From Aurantiochytrium sp. KH105 (lineage: Eukaryota; Sar; Bigyra; Thraustochytrida; Thraustochytriidae), in the NCBI GenBank assembly GCA_003116975.1, contig BGKB01000018.1, positions 744,001 to 808,000 on the forward strand: a stretch of 64,000 nt of DNA, given 5' to 3'. The notes below the pieces were generated by a model. The model saw only the letters and a list, made by a program, of their open reading frames with translations. It was not told where the DNA came from and did not search any database. This document shows, one piece after another, positions 10,111 to 19,871 of the stretch (positions are counted from its first letter, which is position 1; each line of letters starts with the position of its first letter). The position numbers and the translations under genes are program-made.

Positions 10111-11346
10111 ATGCAGATCTCCGCCTCAAACCCCTCGTACCGGGGCGATGCTGTCACCGCCGTGAATGTCGACGAGTCCAACCAGGGCCGCAACTGGAAG
10201 CGCATCGCGCTCAAGTCTTTTGTCGCCCTCGGCGTCGTGGGCGTCGCCGCCGGTGTTGGCTTTGTCGCCGGCCAGTCCTTCGGAGGCTCCGGCAGCGATG
10301 ACAGCTCAGGTGAGCAAGCCGCTGTGGCACAGGCCCAGGCCACTCTCAAGTCTGCCTACCTCGACGAGTCCAACCCCGTTTTCTCCAGCAACCTCACCAT
10401 CACCGAGATTAACGAGCTCATTGACATGTACGAGGGCGCGGACGAGTGGGACGACCAGTTCATGACCTCCGATATCATGAGCGCTCTCAAGACGCTTCGC
10501 GACGACGAGCAGGGTGAGGTCCGCTCGCTGCGAGCCTCCAGCAACAGGGAGGAGAACTTTGAGCGCTACCGCAAGCTTGCGCTCTCCTCGACCCAGCAGA
10601 CCATTGGCACCGCCGCTTGGGCTGAAATCGATGCTGCCGACTACTCCAGTGGCATCAAGTACGAGAACGACGCCGTCGTTGTCTACCGCAAGACCGATAC
10701 CATCTACGGTACCTCGGGTGGCACCACCGGCCAAGCGTGCTGGGTTCTCGCGGAGGAGAGTGGCCTCGATATTGCCGACTGGATTGACAACCTCGACCTC
10801 GGCGACGAAGACATTTGGAGCATCAAGAACTACTACCACCGCACGGAAGCCTGCGGTTGCGAAGATTGGACTTGGTGGTGGTGCTCCAAGTACAAGGCCT
10901 GCAGCAGGACCAAGTCCCATGGAGACGGCTTTGATGGCTTTGTCAAGCCGTACAACAACATGCGCTACTCGATCTGGAGCAGGATCCAGTCGACCTGCAG
11001 CACGAACGATCGCCTCATCATGGCTGGCTACAGCCGTGGTGGTGGCATTCTCAACAGCCTGGCCTACGTCATGTACAAGGACGGCCTCTGGTCGACCAGC
11101 AAGATGATGCTCGTCACCTTTGGCTCGCCGCGTGTTCTTTCTGACGGCCTTTCCGACGAGGTCCACGGCAAGTTTGAGCAGCTGCGATTTGTCAATGATG
11201 ATGACATTGTGCCCAGTGTCCCTTACGGCTGGATGGGCTACAAGCACTTTGGCACCAACAAGAACTCCAACGGCAACGAGGGACGCGACAAGCCTGGCTT
11301 CTCGTACAGCATTCCCGACCACCTCGGCTATGGCAGCTGGTTCTAA
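10111..11346 (+). CDS. Membrane-anchored class-3 lipase-like protein (paralogue C)
   Basis: Predicted 411-residue member of the local lipase family. The N-terminus MQISASNPSYRGD aligns with A and B, which fixes this start; the open frame runs 62 codons further upstream through AAGC-type repeats. A hydrophobic anchor lies at about residues 35-57. The nucleophile is Ser308 in GYSRGGG, candidate acid Asp365 (DDDIVPSVPYG) and candidate His404 (DHLGYGSWF). The Cys/Trp-rich patch is kept (ACGCEDWTWWWCSKYKAC). The copy lies about 3 kb downstream of B in the same orientation, as expected from tandem duplication. Likely a type II membrane hydrolase; substrate unknown. Confidence 0.88.
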   Translation: MQISASNPSYRGDAVTAVNVDESNQGRNWKRIALKSFVALGVVGVAAGVGFVAGQSFGGSGSDDSSGEQAAVAQAQATLKSAYLDESNPVFSSNLTITEINELIDMYEGADEWDDQFMTSDIMSALKTLRDDEQGEVRSLRASSNREENFERYRKLALSSTQQTIGTAAWAEIDAADYSSGIKYENDAVVVYRKTDTIYGTSGGTTGQACWVLAEESGLDIADWIDNLDLGDEDIWSIKNYYHRTEACGCEDWTWWWCSKYKACSRTKSHGDGFDGFVKPYNNMRYSIWSRIQSTCSTNDRLIMAGYSRGGGILNSLAYVMYKDGLWSTSKMMLVTFGSPRVLSDGLSDEVHGKFEQLRFVNDDDIVPSVPYGWMGYKHFGTNKNSNGNEGRDKPGFSYSIPDHLGYGSWF

Positions 11347-11669
11347 GCTCTTATAGGGCACGTCATGATCTATTCTTGCTAGGCCTTGCGCAGGCCTATA
11401 CTTTGTTGTGTTTAACTTTTTCCTATTTTTTATTATATTTTACGATCGATTTTACTCCATTTTTCTTTTTCGCTTTCTCGTTCATTGGAGGCTTGGAGAC
11501 CAAGCCGTGCTCGTGTCCCGCGCGCAAAGGTTCAAGCGAGTGAGCGAGCAAGCGAACAAGCGAGCAATCGAGCGAGTGAGCTTTTGCAGATACACAGCAC
11601 ATACTCGCTAAAAGTAGACACGGCGCGAGGCTCGTTTCAAGCACACGAGCACGCAAGCAAAGCTCCGCC
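11347..11669. promoter_or_regulatory. Lipase C 3' flank and SET gene 5' flank
   Basis: A T-rich stretch (11405-11475) follows the lipase C hairpin; GAGC/GCAA repeats (about 11535-11580) then lie 90-135 bp before the SET start codon. No TATA box is evident. Confidence 0.4.
11380..11398 (+). other. Stem-loop after the lipase C stop
   Basis: TAGGCCT and AGGCCTA pair across the 5-nt loop TGCGC, about 33 nt after the stop, close to the spacing seen after lipase B. Confidence 0.6.
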
Positions 11670-12548
11670 ATGGGCGATGCCCACTATGAGTTTGCAGACG
11701 CCTCCGCACACGAGCGCTTCTCGAGCTGTCGTCCTATTAGGCTCATTAACAGAGACCTTGGATACCCGATCGCTGTCGTGGACGACGATGGCTCATATCT
11801 TGTGCCGCCTGTTGAAGACTTTGAAGAAGAGACTTTTTTGGCGACACAGACGCGAGCATGGCTTGGTGCCATACACAAATGCCGCCGCGACGGCTGGCCC
11901 CGCGTGGAAAACAAGACTAGCCGCGTGCATGGGGTCGGCGTCTTTGCGGCACAAGATATCCCCGCGGGGGCAGCGATTGGCTTCTACAACGGGACCGTTT
12001 ACACGCAGGAAGCCTGGGATGAGCTTGAAAGGCTCGACGAGTCCCGCACTGACAACTTTCTTTTCAACCTCAATGATGGCGCACACGGTATTGTACTCGA
12101 CGGTAGTCTTGGCAAGGGTATCAATGCTCTCAAATTTCTCAACCATTCGTGCTCTCCCAATGTGCGCATGCAAGAGGTCTTTCTTCAGGGGTCCTGGGCC
12201 GTCTTGGTCGTCGCGCTACGTGACGTTGCGACGAACGAGGAATTATCGCACGATTTTGCACTGCATACAGAAGATGCCAACGAGGCTGAGACGCCGTGCA
12301 CTTGTGGTGCCGCTGAATGTCGTGGCAAGCTCTACGCTTATTTCCCCTGGGACGACGGTGATGACGATGACGGCGACCGCGATGACGTCGAGGAGAACGA
12401 CAATGACGATGACGACAATGCTGAGAGCGAAAGAAGAAATGGCAAAGGCGACAATCACAATGGAACATCAAGCAATGACGAGAGTCAAGGCAAAAGCAAT
12501 CATGACGCGCAAAGTGAAAGAATCGAAGAAAGCGATGCCACCAATTAG
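11670..12548 (+). CDS. SET-domain protein with post-SET cysteines
   Basis: Predicted 292-residue protein. The SET core runs from about residue 85 (RVHGVGVFAAQDIPAG) through NFLFNL (129-134), the cofactor-binding NHSCSPN (158-164) and ELSHDF (191-196). Post-SET-like Cys210, Cys212 and Cys217 follow in CTCGAAECRG. Proteins of this type transfer methyl groups from S-adenosylmethionine to lysine. Two substitutions matter: in the usual E-L-T-(F/Y)-D-Y motif the last, catalytic Tyr is Phe196, and the F/Y-switch position is His194. The C-terminal 60 residues are very acidic, then Ser/Asn/Glu-rich and probably disordered. The start lies in the context GCCATGG. Substrate is unknown and activity is doubtful. 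Confidence 0.85.
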   Translation: MGDAHYEFADASAHERFSSCRPIRLINRDLGYPIAVVDDDGSYLVPPVEDFEEETFLATQTRAWLGAIHKCRRDGWPRVENKTSRVHGVGVFAAQDIPAGAAIGFYNGTVYTQEAWDELERLDESRTDNFLFNLNDGAHGIVLDGSLGKGINALKFLNHSCSPNVRMQEVFLQGSWAVLVVALRDVATNEELSHDFALHTEDANEAETPCTCGAAECRGKLYAYFPWDDGDDDDGDRDDVEENDNDDDDNAESERRNGKGDNHNGTSSNDESQGKSNHDAQSERIEESDATN

Positions 12549-13083
12549 ACACCTCAACTCAGGCTCAACGCGCAATCATTGCACTTTTGTGAGCTTTATT
12601 TCTTTCGTATCACAGCCATTATCTTTTCCTCTTTTCCATTTCTTCTTCCCTCTCCTTCACATTCTCTCGCGCAACTGCGCGCTCAGCCTTGCTACATCTG
12701 ACTTTGCCTCGCGACGGACAAACAAATCCACCCCGAGACGACTCAAAACCTGTACTAGGAGCGCCGCCCCGCTCGAGTAGACCTCTCTCTCTCTCTCTCT
12801 CTCTCCACTCTTTGGCGGCACATTCATTGCGCCAAGCGCGAGCGCATCAGGTCGAGCCCCGAGGTCCCGATTCCGAGAGGCCTGCCGCGGACGGGCCTCG
12901 ACGAAGCTTCGCTGTCTCCCTCCGACTCGGGCTCGAACTCGGAGTTGAACTCGAGCGAGTCCTTCGTTCACTCACTAGCTGCGTTTCTTCGCTTCTCGCT
13001 GGTTCATCGCTGCAGCCATCGTCACGTCCAAAAGGCAAAACGCGAGGACGAAGCTGCTGCGGCGCGGCGGCGACGCGGGGAAG
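12549..13083. promoter_or_regulatory. SET 3' flank and ECM29 upstream region
   Basis: Contains a pyrimidine-rich stretch (12600-12665) and a CT dinucleotide run about 280 bp before the ECM29 start. No separate gene is supported. Confidence 0.4.
12783..12806. repeat. (CT)n dinucleotide repeat
   Basis: About 12 CT units upstream of ECM29. Confidence 0.95.
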
Positions 13084-16000
13084 ATGAGCGAGTCAAGCGA
13101 GGCAGACGAGCTCGCGGCGCTGGACCGCGTGCTGACGCGCTTGGCGCTCACCGACGACGAGGAGAGGCTGGAAAAGGTGCTCGACAAACTCTTGCCGAGA
13201 CTCCTGCCGAGACTCGGGGATGCGACTGCAGTGCGCAACAAGACGCTGCAGGTGCTGCAGCACATCAACAAACGCGTAAAGGATACTCCGAGCATCAAAT
13301 TGCCGTGCTTCGACCTCGTTGAGCTCACGCGCGCTCACGCAGGCAACGGCAACTTCACCGTCAACTTTGCTTTTGTGTATCTTGAGCTCGGCGCCGACCG
13401 CCTGACGCCAGGCGAAAAATCAAGGCTAGCCCCGCTGCTCTGCGAAGGGCTCGCCGACCTGCAGCGAGCACAGCGAACAATTGCGCTTCGCATTGTGCGG
13501 AATATTTTGCCCGCGCTGTCATTCACTGCAGATTCCGCATGGTTCACGCCAGCCACATCCGACGAGGACAAAGCCTGCTTGCTGAGTTACTTTCTCGACT
13601 GGTTCTTCTATGTGCCGCCCAGTCGATCCTCAACGGCGCGCGCCATTCCACCAGGTCTCACGCCCTCTCGCGTCGACGGCCTCAAAGACAAAGCAGGCGA
13701 GCTGCCAGATGCTGATGCACTCAGTGAGACGCAGCAGGCCATTCTTCGTCTTCTCTCTGTGCGAATCTTCTCTGCCGAAGAAAGTCTGCCTCTCTTGGTA
13801 GTGGCACGGAGCGCGCTGCGTCATCAAGTTGTTGACGCTGCCGAGATGACCATGGTACAGGTGATGCGTGTTGTCGACATGAATGACACCGTTCTCCTGG
13901 TCAACTTGATGGCCCTCGCGGCACCCTCTGTCAAAGAATTTGGCCAAACAGACGGGACACGCAAGGAGGCCTCGCCGCAAGTTCGCGAGCGCGCCCTCAG
14001 CGTCCTCCTCAAAGCCGGCCCGCGTGGCCTTGCTAGCGCGGTCGAACCGGCCACTGCGCTGGTCGAGGATGCGCTCGTCGGAACCGCCAGTGGGACATCG
14101 CTGCGCGTCCTCGCCCTCGAGTTCATGGAACTCTTGCTCAGTTCAGTCCCTGTCGAAATACTCGCCGAGGCGCAATGCGGCCCCAAACTTGCACTCATCA
14201 TTCGCAAGCAGCTCGAGCAAGTCAAGCAGTATTCTGCCAATCGGAGCCGTCTGCACGAGCGCGAGCGCACGTATACGGCACTTGGAAGGCTCGCGCAAAA
14301 GTTCCCTGCGCTGTTCAGTGACCGGGTCCTGCTCGTTTCCGATCTGATTGCCCTGCTCGAGGTCGATACCGAGATCCGCCTGTCGATTCAAGAAGCCCTC
14401 GGTAGCCTTTGTCTTGCGTTCTTACCCTCGGCGGGGGCATCGGACAACGCGCGCACCACTGTCAAACAGCTCATGCTTCCGTATGCCGCAAGCACCGAGC
14501 CACGCGCGCGCCTAGTCGCGGCAGACTGGTGCCGTCGTCTCTTTTCCTTTGATGATTGCGAGTCGCGACTCGTCTGCCTTCAGCTTGCCTGCGATGTGGA
14601 TCTCGCCACTCGTCAAGTGGCCATTCGAGGCCTCTTGCCCGAGCTCTGTGGGGCGCGTGGCGAGGCAGATGCTCAAGCACCGCGCACGCTTGACCCGAAC
14701 CGCGACAACGACGACAGCACCTCCCCAGAGGATAGCACGACGCGCCGGAAGCGTCGTCGCACCGAGCGTCGGATCGAAAAATTCAGTTCCTGGGCAGTCG
14801 AGACGCTCGCAGATGCTGCTGCCGTTGACCCTTCGCGCCTCGCGATGGCCTGGACAGATGCTGTTCACCTTTCGGAAGAGCACGCGATTCTCGTGCGCCA
14901 TTCGCGTGCCGCCGAATTTCCTTCGTTCAACCTCTGGATGACCTTTCTGCAGACTCGCTCAGATCAGCTCTGCGAAATGGCCGCCTCTCAGGACCGCGTC
15001 TTGCAAGCGCAGCTCGCATCCATCCTCGGCTTCACGTCGGCGGTTCTTGAGCAATCACAATCTCTGTCGAGAGAGCCAGCACCGCGTGAGCAACTCGACG
15101 CGTTTCGCAATCTTGTTGAAATGGGCATCGAGGCCAAGGACGTAACGCAGATTCGTGTCTTGCACCGTGTCGCTTCTCGCAGTCTTGTCATGCTCGTTGA
15201 GCAGCACGGCGAAATCTCGGACACAATCAAGACCGAGTGGCTTCTTGTCTGGCTTGCTGCCGATTCGCCCGTGGTGCGAGAAAACGTTGCTGATCTGGTG
15301 GCCTATTCCGAAGACGCGCGCAAAGACCCAAGCTTCATCACCGTTCTTCTCGAGCGCATGTCCAAACGCGTCATCTCAGCCACGGCTGCGCGTCACGGAG
15401 CAGTCTTGGCCGTGGGTCGCCTTCTCGGCGAGACCGAGCTCGCCGAGAAGGAAAAGGCAGACCTAAGCACAGCGCTCCTGCGCCTGCTACAGGAACGTTC
15501 CAAGTTCAGAATCGTCACCGTTGCCACCATTGAAGCCCTTGGCCGTGCCGCCGCGTATGACGCTCTCGCGCTTTCCGAGGAGGACAACGGTGCTGTCGTC
15601 GATGAGCTGCGCAAGATCACGAAGGTCGAGGCCCAGACGCAGGAGGCCGTCAATGCCGATGCGGAAACATCTAATTTCGCAGCCATCGCCGGGGCCCTTC
15701 GGACGCTGGGGAAAATCGCTCTCGTGTCCTCGGACACGGTACGTTTTGAAATCATGAGCGTCCTACTGGATGCGGGCGCGCAAAAGGAGGTCGAGGTCCA
15801 GCTTGTCATTGCCATCGCCTTTGCGGAATTGGCCCAGCGGAGCGACGATGATTTCAGCGCGGTCGTCGCGCTCCTCGTGCGCAAAGCCTCCATCTCCACA
15901 CGTAATCGGGTGCGAGCTGCGACTGCGTTTTGGCTTTTGCAGCTCGTGCGCGATCTCAAAGACGACAGCCGCCTTCAGACCTATTTGGAGGAAATTCACG

Positions 16001-18852
16001 CCACCTTTGCGCGGTTGCTGCGTGAACGCGGAGAGCTCACTCGCGAGTGCGCTGCGCGTGGCATGGCGTGGTGTTTCCACGCCGCAAACTCACGCGCAAT
16101 GCGCGACGAGCTTACGTCGAGCTTGCCGCGTCACCTCGCAGTGAAGAGCACGTTTATGTCAGATGTCAAACGCGACTACGAGAAACAAAAGCGCAGAGAA
16201 GCCGCAGAAGCGCAATCGGGCTCTCGAGGCGACGCGGCAAGTGACGATGGGCGAGACGAAGCCGACGAGGACGATGCGCGTCAAGACAATGATGGCGGAA
16301 ATGACGACGAGGCTGAAACGATGGTCGACCTTCATGCGCTCGCGGAGCAGCTCCGTCAGGGCGTCGCTCCAGATGGAACGGTCCGCACGTCTCCTGATGG
16401 CCGCACTACTGCAGCTGCCCGGGCCCCTGTTGTATTGCCGTTGCACGCAGCTTATAAAGAAATGTACGAGGTGGCTGTCCGCGTGAAGCGCCCTGACCTC
16501 GTGTACCGCCTCTTGTACCTGAGCGTCGGCGATGCCTTGTGGAAGACCGCGTCGACCCGGCATCTACGGTGTGCCGAGTTCGATGTTGATGAGGTCAACC
16601 TCGACGCTAGTCCTGACACCGACCAGCGAGCCGCGAACACAGATGGAGACGATGCGAACCATGACTTGGACACAAAGACGGTCAACGAGCTCATCCCGAT
16701 CTTGTTCCATTACCGGTACGACACGGACAAGGCAATGCGTTCTGCCATGACAAAGCTGTGGGACACGATCAGCTTTGAACTTGGGACCGATGCCGAAATT
16801 CTGGACGCTCGGCTCGAGGATATCGTTCACGAATTACTCCGGAATATTGGATCGAAAAAGGTGCGCGAGCGACAGGCCGGCGCCTTGGCCATGAGCCACG
16901 TGATTCGTGAGACGCCAGACGCCGAGTTACTTCCCTTTCTCGAAGACCTTTGGGTACTTTCACTGCGCCTTCTCGACGATTTGAGCGACGCCACCAAAGA
17001 GGCTGCTCTGCGTCTAGCCAAGGCTCTCAACAACCTCACGGTCCGTCTCTGCTCGGTCAAGGAAAAGCGAACGGAGCAGGCCCGAAAAGTTGCGCAGGAA
17101 GCTTTGGATGTTGTCCTTCCTTTTCTCGTCGAGCAGGGCCTCGGCAGGAATCAGAGCAAAGAAGGCCAGGCCGTCAGCGTACACACGCTCGCCCGCGTCG
17201 TCAAGGCTGCCCAAGAAAACATTCGTCCTCACCTTGCCGTTGTCATGGTGCGACTTCTCGAGAGCATGAGTAGTCTTGAAGACCAGGTTCTTCAATATGC
17301 AATGTTTCACACAAATGATCAGGGCGGCGACCTTCAAATGAGCCGCGAGCAACTCGAGACTATGCGCGTACAGGCCTCGAACGAGTCGCCCATGCAGGAG
17401 GCCGTAGAGGTCTGCATTGACCAAATTCCGACCGACAGTGATCTTGGCGAAACTTGTCCCGAGCTCGCCCGTCTTGCCCGCTCTGGGGTTGGTCTGCCAA
17501 CACTTGCTGCCACGGCGCGTGCCATTGCACGCATTGTGGCTCGACGAGAGCTCGAAGACTCTTTGCGGCCTTATGCGGGCGCTCTTCTTCGAGGACTTGC
17601 TGCATCGCTAAATGACCGCAGTGCGACAGTGCGGCGGACTTTCGCAGCAACCGCGGCTGCCGTGGCGCGTCTGGCCCCCGACGAGGAGGTTCATGCGTAC
17701 GCGCGGCTCCTCGTCAAGGTGTATGCGGACGGCAATGAAGCGCGGGGACGTTTAACATCCGGTGGCGCTGTGCGTGAGCTTCTGAGTCGCTCCCCGAATC
17801 TCTTCCAGGAGCATCGCGACGAGCTCCTGCCGCTCATTTTCCTCGCACGTTTTGATGACGAGGATGATATTGCCGATCTGTGGAAGGAGATTTGGACCGA
17901 GAACGCAGGAACAATCTCGCATGGCGTCAGCACGCATTTGGACCTCTTGCTGCCAGCGTGCGAGGAGGCTCTTAATAGTACTACATGGCTTCGCAAGCGT
18001 CAAGGCGCCGAGGCCTTGCGCAGCATCGCCTCCAGCGTTGACGCAGAGCGTCTCCGCCCACATGCAGACTTCATGCTCACCATGCTCGTGGCCGCTTTGC
18101 CTGGCCGGATCTGGAGCGGCAAGGAGGCCGTGCTTGCGGCCACTTGTGAAGTGTGGCGACGGACGCGCAGCCTCGAAACTGTCCCGGAGGAGTATCGCGC
18201 CCCGGAGAATTTTTGTCTCAATGTTCTCTTGCCCGAGGCGTCACGAACGGCAGCGAATGTCCCGAAAGCCTACACGCTTGCAGCGTTTGACGCGATGGCC
18301 AGTGTATGTGCGACTGGCAAGCCGCAGAGTCTCGAGCTCATTGAGGCACTCTTTGAGCGCGCGGAGCAGGATGACAAGGATATGCAGATTGCCGCCAAAT
18401 CTTTCGAAGCGATTGGTTCCGCGTGGTATACGGAGGTTCCCGAGGAGCAGCTCGAAAAGTTGCACGCGCTCGCGCAGACGGCCTTGCGCGGTTCGGGCTA
18501 TATTGTGGCTGTCGGTGTGATGCGGGCTCTCAAGCGCGTCTTTCGGGTGGTGCCAGTTTCCCAGGACTTTGTCAAGCCCCTCCATGACGTAGCTTGGCGC
18601 TGTATTGTGGAGAACAAGAACACATCTGCCATCATTGCTGCGCTCGCTGCGCTGCAAACCTTTTTTAAGGACAATGCTGACGGTTCAAGTGCGTCGGGCG
18701 CGCCCAAGGTCCGCACGCTGGCAGCGAGTGCAAAGACGCGCCTCGAGCCTCTTTTTCAACATCGCGAGTCCTCTGTCGTGCACGCGGCGACGTCTTTGTC
18801 CCACGCGCTGGCGCGGCATCTTTCGCGCGTTGAGACTGATACCGACGTGTAG
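13084..18852 (+). CDS. ECM29: Proteasome adaptor and scaffold protein ECM29
   Basis: Predicted 1922-residue all-helical HEAT-repeat protein. The N-terminus (KTLQVLQHINKRVKD, then SIKLPCFDL and FTVNFAFVYLELG) matches the conserved start of ECM29, and the length is near the roughly 1850 residues of yeast and human proteins. ECM29 binds the 26S proteasome, bridges core and regulatory particles and links proteasomes to membranes and motors. HEAT-like helix pairs run almost throughout. One acidic linker lies at about residues 1045-1080 (DEADEDDARQDNDGGNDDEA) and a second acidic stretch near 1170-1200. The start is MSESSEADEL, preceded by a CT-rich leader. It is one unbroken 5.8-kb frame with no intron. 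Confidence 0.92.
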   Translation: MSESSEADELAALDRVLTRLALTDDEERLEKVLDKLLPRLLPRLGDATAVRNKTLQVLQHINKRVKDTPSIKLPCFDLVELTRAHAGNGNFTVNFAFVYLELGADRLTPGEKSRLAPLLCEGLADLQRAQRTIALRIVRNILPALSFTADSAWFTPATSDEDKACLLSYFLDWFFYVPPSRSSTARAIPPGLTPSRVDGLKDKAGELPDADALSETQQAILRLLSVRIFSAEESLPLLVVARSALRHQVVDAAEMTMVQVMRVVDMNDTVLLVNLMALAAPSVKEFGQTDGTRKEASPQVRERALSVLLKAGPRGLASAVEPATALVEDALVGTASGTSLRVLALEFMELLLSSVPVEILAEAQCGPKLALIIRKQLEQVKQYSANRSRLHERERTYTALGRLAQKFPALFSDRVLLVSDLIALLEVDTEIRLSIQEALGSLCLAFLPSAGASDNARTTVKQLMLPYAASTEPRARLVAADWCRRLFSFDDCESRLVCLQLACDVDLATRQVAIRGLLPELCGARGEADAQAPRTLDPNRDNDDSTSPEDSTTRRKRRRTERRIEKFSSWAVETLADAAAVDPSRLAMAWTDAVHLSEEHAILVRHSRAAEFPSFNLWMTFLQTRSDQLCEMAASQDRVLQAQLASILGFTSAVLEQSQSLSREPAPREQLDAFRNLVEMGIEAKDVTQIRVLHRVASRSLVMLVEQHGEISDTIKTEWLLVWLAADSPVVRENVADLVAYSEDARKDPSFITVLLERMSKRVISATAARHGAVLAVGRLLGETELAEKEKADLSTALLRLLQERSKFRIVTVATIEALGRAAAYDALALSEEDNGAVVDELRKITKVEAQTQEAVNADAETSNFAAIAGALRTLGKIALVSSDTVRFEIMSVLLDAGAQKEVEVQLVIAIAFAELAQRSDDDFSAVVALLVRKASISTRNRVRAATAFWLLQLVRDLKDDSRLQTYLEEIHATFARLLRERGELTRECAARGMAWCFHAANSRAMRDELTSSLPRHLAVKSTFMSDVKRDYEKQKRREAAEAQSGSRGDAASDDGRDEADEDDARQDNDGGNDDEAETMVDLHALAEQLRQGVAPDGTVRTSPDGRTTAAARAPVVLPLHAAYKEMYEVAVRVKRPDLVYRLLYLSVGDALWKTASTRHLRCAEFDVDEVNLDASPDTDQRAANTDGDDANHDLDTKTVNELIPILFHYRYDTDKAMRSAMTKLWDTISFELGTDAEILDARLEDIVHELLRNIGSKKVRERQAGALAMSHVIRETPDAELLPFLEDLWVLSLRLLDDLSDATKEAALRLAKALNNLTVRLCSVKEKRTEQARKVAQEALDVVLPFLVEQGLGRNQSKEGQAVSVHTLARVVKAAQENIRPHLAVVMVRLLESMSSLEDQVLQYAMFHTNDQGGDLQMSREQLETMRVQASNESPMQEAVEVCIDQIPTDSDLGETCPELARLARSGVGLPTLAATARAIARIVARRELEDSLRPYAGALLRGLAASLNDRSATVRRTFAATAAAVARLAPDEEVHAYARLLVKVYADGNEARGRLTSGGAVRELLSRSPNLFQEHRDELLPLIFLARFDDEDDIADLWKEIWTENAGTISHGVSTHLDLLLPACEEALNSTTWLRKRQGAEALRSIASSVDAERLRPHADFMLTMLVAALPGRIWSGKEAVLAATCEVWRRTRSLETVPEEYRAPENFCLNVLLPEASRTAANVPKAYTLAAFDAMASVCATGKPQSLELIEALFERAEQDDKDMQIAAKSFEAIGSAWYTEVPEEQLEKLHALAQTALRGSGYIVAVGVMRALKRVFRVVPVSQDFVKPLHDVAWRCIVENKNTSAIIAALAALQTFFKDNADGSSASGAPKVRTLAASAKTRLEPLFQHRESSVVHAATSLSHALARHLSRVETDTDV

Positions 18853-18854
18853 GC

Positions 18855-18872
18855 TGGGCCTTGCTTGGCCCA
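18855..18872 (+). other. Stem-loop after the ECM29 stop
   Basis: TGGGCC and GGCCCA pair across TTGCTT, beginning 2 nt after the stop codon. Confidence 0.55.
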
Positions 18873-19450
18873 AGACAGTTCGCTAGTTTTATCTTCATCT
18901 ATCGTCAACCTATAGTAGCAAGTTAATTTTGACGTCATTGGTCGCTCTCGCAGAGACAATGTCTCCATTTGGTGGGTTCTCTTGCGTGAATATGCTCGCT
19001 TGTTTCATCTTTTGAGAAGTGAAGTTGTCCGTGATGAGAGATCGTCGATACTCCAGGAAATCTTCAAGGGATACCATTTTTGGGGTAGAGTGCGTCTTTC
19101 TTTGTAATTTTCAAGTGACATGCTATAGGCCCAAGGCTAGTTCCTTTGATAAAGGTCGTCTTGCTTGGAATTACCAAATGACTTGCATGCCTTTGACTAG
19201 GCCAGGCTAGTCTTGGGGAGTAGGTAGTCAGGTGCATTTTGGTCTCCATGGAAATAATGCTAAGCCATACACCAGAAGCCCGCCTTGCACTGGTGGGGTG
19301 GCGGGCGTTTCGGAGCGAGGCAAGCTCGCTCATGAAACCGACCTTTCTCTGGTCAGCATTCGTCTTCCACTAACCGTAAGCGTGAGGAACGTGCAGCTTC
19401 ATCGCCGCTGGCCAGCCAGCGTGCGTCCGGGCCGTGGGGCACGCGTACTA

Positions 19451-19471
19451 CCTAGGCATAGCTAGGCCTAG
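19451..19471. repeat. CCTAGGC / TAGGCCTAG motif cluster
   Basis: Two overlapping palindromic CTAG-core motifs, of the same type as those at 38735-38764 and 63157-63171. Confidence 0.6.
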
Positions 19472-19871
19472 CGTGCCACTGACATCATCACGACAGTTAG
19501 GAGACTTTTTCCCTCCAGCGTCAGGCTCCCTCTAACCACCGAGGCAAGAAGCCCTAGCGCCCTGCTAGGCAAAACGGCGCCGTGGCGGCCCAACCACCGT
19601 CCTAGGCGCGCAAGCAGGGAAGGGAAAAAATCGAGCGACGCCGCGCAGCGTACGGGTGCGCCGTGAGCGGCGGCAAACTGCAATCAATCGAGCTCTGCAA
19701 CGGAGTGGTGCAAGCGCAAGCAACGGAGAGCGCCCGCGAGCCTTGTCTTGCTTGCTTGCTACTTGCTCGCTTGCCTTGTCTTGCACGCGCGGTCAGCAGC
19801 AGTGGCAGCGCGAGCTTGATCGAAGGCGTCCAAGAGCAAGAGAGGAGCAAATAAGGAGAGCAAGAGAAAGC

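Larger units (their letters stand above)
18853..19871. other. ECM29 3' flank and PTC7-like 5' flank
   Basis: Holds the ECM29 stem-loop, a 6-bp inverted repeat GACTAG/CTAGTC at 19195-19212, a CCTAGGC/TAGGCCTAG cluster at 19451-19471 and CTTG/GCTT repeats at 19738-19775, about 100-130 bp before the next start codon. No gene is supported. Confidence 0.5.
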
